7,210 bases of DNA from DHVE2 group archaeon (GTDB lineage Archaea; Thermoplasmatota; Thermoplasmata; Thermoplasmatales; Aciduliprofundaceae). The stretch spans positions 1 to 7,210 of the forward strand of contig WALG01000039.1 in NCBI GenBank assembly GCA_015522955.1, in the 5' to 3' direction. Shown here piece by piece: positions 4,491-7,210 of this stretch. Each line of letters starts with the position of its first letter. Position 1 is the first letter of the stretch. The notes below the pieces were generated by a model. That model was not told the DNA's origin, searched no databases, and saw nothing but the letters and a program-made list of their open reading frames with translations. The position numbers were made by a program, and so were the translations under genes.

Positions 4491-5807
4491 TCACATCCCG
4501 CCACCTACGGCCATCTCTATTATCTTTTTTATTTCCACCACAAACTCCATGGGTATATCCTTGAGCATGGGGTCCAGGAAACCCTTCACTATAAGTTGTG
4601 TTGCTTCCTCCTCTCTGAGACCGCGGGACATGAGGTAAAAGAGTTCTTCCTCACGGATTTTCCCTATGGCCGCTTCATGGCTCAATTCCGCATCATCTAC
4701 CTCGGATATTAAGCCTGGATATGTTTCCATTCGGGCATCTGGGCCCATGAGAAGTGCATCGCAAGAGATATGCCCCCTTGTGCTGGGTGCCTGGGCCCTT
4801 ATCAGACCCCGGGTAATCACGGTTGCTCTGTCCATTATCACGCTCTTGGTTGCATTTAATCCCCGGGAGCCCCTGCCCCTGAGAAGCATCTCACCACCCA
4901 GGTCCACATGGTAATTCTTCTGGCCAAGTATGATACCATTGAGTTCCACGTAACCTCCCTCATCCACCCAGTATTTAGGTGAGGCAATATTGCTCTTTCC
5001 CGTTCCAAGACCAACTGTGGTATTTATAAATTCAGCATTTTTCCCAATTTTAGCACGGGTCATGGGACGGGTATGCACGTATTCAGGCCAGTTCTGAATT
5101 ACGCTCAACTTAACCTTTGCTCCATCACCCACAAAAATCTCGCTCATGTCAAGATGCAGAGAATGTCTCACTAAAATAGGAGAGGTGCAGCCTTCGATGA
5201 GATGTATCTCGCTCCCTTCTTCCGCAAGAATCATTATGTGAGGTGCCTGGGCCATGGCACTGTTCTGAATGAGAAAGAAAAGGTGAAGAGGCATGGGTAT
5301 CTTTAGTCCTTTTTTCACACGCAAAAACACTCCTCCGTTCCATATCGCGGTGTGATATGCTGCAAGTTTACTCTCTTCAGGGGAGAAAAGAGACATAAAC
5401 TTATCCTTCAAAGCAGGATATTTCTTAACTGCATCCTCCATACTCAAAACTTCAAGTCCTCTGGCACCCCATGATTTTAAAAACTCATTGAGCACTATAT
5501 TTGTATCGCTCTGAACTGCGAGGCCTGCAACGTATTTTTTCTCAACCTCAGCGATTCCAAGTCTATCCAGTAATGCACGCATCTCAGGAGGCAAGTCCTC
5601 CAGTGTTTTCACCTCGGGAAACTTCTCCTTATGACCTACCACAAATTCCAGAGGATTTGAAAGTACAGGGTCATTGTGAGGTGCGGTGAGAAACGCTTTT
5701 AGTCCCCGATATCGCATTTTCGTCACCCACTCAGGCTCCTTATTTCTCCTTCTCAATGTTTCAATCTGCTCTTCAATTATGCTCCTTATATCCTGCACAT
5801 CACTCAT
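4491..5807 (-). CDS. sufB: Fe-S cluster assembly scaffold SufB (SufB/SmsB-like)
   Basis: 438 residues, shorter than bacterial SufB, with the right-handed beta-helix core expected of SufB/SufD. It has exactly two cysteines: C207 in LIEGCTSP and C349 in GHISCDALLMG. By alignment from memory these correspond to the sulfur-accepting Cys254 and the cluster-site Cys405 of E. coli SufB. E378 in LSHEAAIGKI corresponds to Glu434. QNWPEYVHTR (238-247) and the SufC-contacting C-terminal helices (EELFYLMSRGLREEEA) also fit. With SufC it forms the ATP-driven scaffold that builds Fe-S clusters. These residues make it SufB rather than SufD, so the neighbourhood encodes a minimal SufBC system. ATG 5807 overlaps the sufC stop by 8 bp. 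An upstream extension to 5879 would translate sufC out of frame. No cysteine desulfurase is seen in the window. Confidence 0.92.
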   Translation of the reverse strand: MSDVQDIRSIIEEQIETLRRRNKEPEWVTKMRYRGLKAFLTAPHNDPVLSNPLEFVVGHKEKFPEVKTLEDLPPEMRALLDRLGIAEVEKKYVAGLAVQSDTNIVLNEFLKSWGARGLEVLSMEDAVKKYPALKDKFMSLFSPEESKLAAYHTAIWNGGVFLRVKKGLKIPMPLHLFFLIQNSAMAQAPHIMILAEEGSEIHLIEGCTSPILVRHSLHLDMSEIFVGDGAKVKLSVIQNWPEYVHTRPMTRAKIGKNAEFINTTVGLGTGKSNIASPKYWVDEGGYVELNGIILGQKNYHVDLGGEMLLRGRGSRGLNATKSVIMDRATVITRGLIRAQAPSTRGHISCDALLMGPDARMETYPGLISEVDDAELSHEAAIGKIREEELFYLMSRGLREEEATQLIVKGFLDPMLKDIPMEFVVEIKKIIEMAVGGGM

Positions 5808-6558
5808 TGCAACCACACTCCTCGAAAATTTTACGAAAACCTTCCTGCTCGATGCGCTCCACAAGTTCTTCTTGACCACTCATCACGATGCGTCCTTCCC
5901 TGAGGATATGCACATGAAGTATCCGGGGATCTACATGCTGCAGTATCCGGCCATAGTGAGTTATGAGAAGTACCGCAATACCCTCACCATGCATTTTTCG
6001 AAGTTTAGAGGATATTAGACTGAGGGAATCAATATCCACTCCGCTGTCAGGCTCATCTAAGATGAGAAGTTTTGGTTTTAGAAGCAGTGCCTGGAGAATC
6101 TCAAATCTCTTCTTTTCGCCTCCTGAGAAACCTTCATTTATATACCTTCCAAGAATATCCTCCGAAAACCACACCTCACGAAGCGTTTTCCTTATTATTT
6201 TTCCTGTTTTTAAAGGATCCATACCTTTGACTTTGGTGAGAAGAAGAGTCAGGTAATCCTTTATTCTTACCCCATCCACCACTTTCGGCTGCTGGAAGGC
6301 CATAAAAATTCCCCTTCGGCCCCTTTCATTGGGTGTGAGCGATGCAATCTCTTCACCCATGAATAAAATTCTTCCATGGGTAATGCGATATCTGGGATGC
6401 CCCATAAGGGTGAGAGCAAGTGTACTCTTTCCTGAGCCATTTGGACCCATCACCACATGAAACTCGCTCTCTCCAATTCTTAGGTTCAGGCCCGATATTA
6501 TTTCCTTATTGCCATTTACCGCCACGTGAAGGTTCTCTATGGTGAGTAATTCGTTCAT
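5800..6558 (-). CDS. sufC: Fe-S cluster assembly ATPase SufC
   Basis: 252 residues, normal for SufC, a cytoplasmic ABC-type ATPase without membrane partners. Motifs in order: Walker A GPNGSGKST (38-46, K44), Q-loop FQQP (Q89), ABC signature FSGGEKKR (144-151), Walker B LLILDEPDSGVDIDSL (164-179, catalytic E169, D-loop SGVDID), and H-switch ITHYGRIL (H201). FSGGEKKR, DSGVDID and THYxRIL are characteristic of SufC rather than transport ATPases. It dimerises on binding ATP and remodels SufB to open the cluster-assembly site. ATG 6558 has no Shine-Dalgarno sequence but a TATA box about 25 bp upstream, which fits a leaderless first gene. sufB follows with an 8-bp overlap, so the two are likely made in fixed ratio. 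Confidence 0.95.
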   Translation of the reverse strand: MNELLTIENLHVAVNGNKEIISGLNLRIGESEFHVVMGPNGSGKSTLALTLMGHPRYRITHGRILFMGEEIASLTPNERGRRGIFMAFQQPKVVDGVRIKDYLTLLLTKVKGMDPLKTGKIIRKTLREVWFSEDILGRYINEGFSGGEKKRFEILQALLLKPKLLILDEPDSGVDIDSLSLISSKLRKMHGEGIAVLLITHYGRILQHVDPRILHVHILREGRIVMSGQEELVERIEQEGFRKIFEECGCNE

Positions 6559-6578
6559 AAGAAGTGCAAGATATAATC

Positions 6579-6588
6579 ATTTTTAAGT
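6579..6588 (-). promoter_or_regulatory. sufC: TATA box of sufCB (leaderless)
   Basis: The minus strand reads ACTTAAAAAT, centred about 25 bp before ATG 6558, and no ribosome binding site intervenes. This spacing puts the transcription start at the start codon. The 156-bp divergent region 6559-6714 also holds the HMG-CoA synthase promoter. Confidence 0.55.
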
Positions 6589-6649
6589 CTTACTGGACAA
6601 ATATGAGTATTTCACAGATTTGATTTTATCTCCCCTTCGTTTATTGTCG

Positions 6650-6667
6650 ATTCATAAAACGATGAAT
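6650..6667. promoter_or_regulatory. Dyad ATTCAT-6-ATGAAT upstream of the HMG-CoA synthase promoter
   Basis: A perfect 6-bp inverted repeat with a 6-bp spacer lies just before the BRE/TATA of the HMG-CoA synthase gene, between the two divergent promoters. Its size and position would suit a dimeric winged-helix or Lrp-like regulator. An A/T-rich dyad of this size can occur by chance. Confidence 0.3.
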
Positions 6668-6710
6668 GGCAAATGTTTTATAGATGCTCCTCATTATTCC
6701 TGCGAGGTGA
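6668..6710 (+). promoter_or_regulatory. Promoter and Shine-Dalgarno site of the HMG-CoA synthase gene
   Basis: A BRE-like GGCAAATG (6668-6675) is followed by TTTTATAG (6676-6683). A strong Shine-Dalgarno GAGGTGA (6704-6710) lies 4 nt before ATG 6715. The leader would be very short, about 10 nt, just enough to include the ribosome site. This contrasts with the leaderless arrangement proposed for the divergent sufC. Confidence 0.55.
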
Positions 6711-6714
6711 AAAT

Positions 6715-7210
6715 ATGGTAGGCATTGTAACTTACGGCTCCTATATTCCCCTATATAGAATCAAGACCGCAGAGATTGCACGGATGTGGGGTGACAAGCC
6801 CGAACATCCCGAAAAAGGGCTCGGTCTTTTTGCAAAATCCGTACCGGGATATGATGAAGATGCTGCCACAATCGCTGTGGAGGCACTTCGCAACGCCCTG
6901 CGGAGAAAAAAAGTGCCCGGAGAGAAAATTGGTGCCATTTTTGTTGGCAGCGAATCGCATCCCTATGCAGTAAAACCCACAGCATCGCTGATTGCCGAGG
7001 TACTGGGTGCATATGATGCGCATGCGGCAGATTTAGAGTTTGCATGCAAAGCGGGTACAGCGGCAATGCAGAACGTCTATGCCATGGTCAAGGCCGGGAT
7101 GATTGAATACGGTGTAGCCATAGGCACAGATACCTCGCAAGGTCAGCCAGGAGACGCTCTGGATTACTCAGCATCTGCGGGAGGTACTGCATTCATAATA
7201 GGAAGAGATG
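6715..7210 (+). CDS. Hydroxymethylglutaryl-CoA synthase, archaeal type (5' part, runs off window)
   Basis: 165 residues open to the right edge, just under half of the roughly 350 residues usual for the archaeal family. The opening MVGIVTYGSYIPLYRI is typical of archaeal HMG-CoA synthases. The thiolase-fold active site is visible: E80 in VGSES as the general acid/base, and nucleophile C111 in LEFACKAGTAAMQ, followed by GTDTSQG (137-143) and the YSASAGGTAFIIG strand (151-163). It condenses acetyl-CoA with acetoacetyl-CoA to HMG-CoA, the entry to the mevalonate pathway and archaeal ether lipids. Archaeal homologues often precede a thiolase and a DUF35 protein that form a complex with it, so those genes may lie just beyond the window. 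The start is fixed by GAGGTGA 4 nt upstream. Confidence 0.93.
   Translation, partial: MVGIVTYGSYIPLYRIKTAEIARMWGDKPEHPEKGLGLFAKSVPGYDEDAATIAVEALRNALRRKKVPGEKIGAIFVGSESHPYAVKPTASLIAEVLGAYDAHAADLEFACKAGTAAMQNVYAMVKAGMIEYGVAIGTDTSQGQPGDALDYSASAGGTAFIIGRD

Noticed and set aside
5808..5879. 24-residue N-terminal extension of SufB
   Set aside because: It lies wholly within sufC in another frame. The ATG at 5807 overlapping the sufC stop gives the expected protein start.
6741..7066. Several minus-strand frames and one plus-strand frame in the right-edge region
   Set aside because: They overlap the HMG-CoA synthase gene, which has clear catalytic motifs and a strong ribosome binding site. They are frame shadows.

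Overview
This is an archaeal chromosome segment. Every recognisable gene belongs to a euryarchaeal-type core set: archaeal S15, a GAN/RecJ-like DHH nuclease, archaeal phosphopantothenate synthetase (PPS), a two-gene SufC-SufB system and archaeal HMG-CoA synthase. The first genes of transcription units carry archaeal TATA boxes. Several of these boxes lie about 26 bp from the start codon, which suggests leaderless mRNAs. Moderate GC and this gene set would suit a Thermoplasmatota/Aciduliprofundum-like organism, but that placement is inference and no species can be proved from the sequence alone.

Layout. Positions 1-114 (minus) hold the 5' end of a gene running off the left edge, probably with a ferritin-like N-terminus. 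Positions 115-564 contain no intact gene. They hold an imperfect inverted repeat of about 60 bp (about 147-205 versus 479-538). Each arm folds into the same kind of hairpin and ends at the TATA box of the gene pointing away from it. Between the arms are further short hairpins and an interrupted relic-like reading frame. Positions 565-1188 (plus) encode a small YfcE/Icc-type metallophosphoesterase. Positions 1241-1966 (plus) encode a long charged coiled coil ending in a CxxC...CxxC zinc ribbon. That gene converges on, and overlaps by 28 bp, a minus-strand gene series.

The minus-strand series, read from right to left, has two parts. sufC (6558-5800) and sufB (5807-4491) overlap by 8 bp and encode the scaffold complex for iron-sulfur cluster assembly. 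rps15 (4435-3980), the DHH/RecJ-like nuclease gene (3983-2712) and PPS (2715-1939) are joined by two 4-bp GTGA stop/start overlaps. rps15 has its own TATA box and Shine-Dalgarno sequence next to and inside the end of sufB, so the second part can be transcribed separately. At the right edge, divergent from sufC, lies the 5' portion of HMG-CoA synthase (6715-7210, plus), the committed step of isoprenoid lipid synthesis.

The coding part looks like conserved housekeeping DNA: Fe-S assembly, translation, replication/repair, CoA synthesis and isoprenoid synthesis. The unexplained part is the 115-564 intergenic interval with its hairpin-bearing inverted repeat. The coiled-coil/zinc-ribbon protein is the only complete gene without a recognised family.
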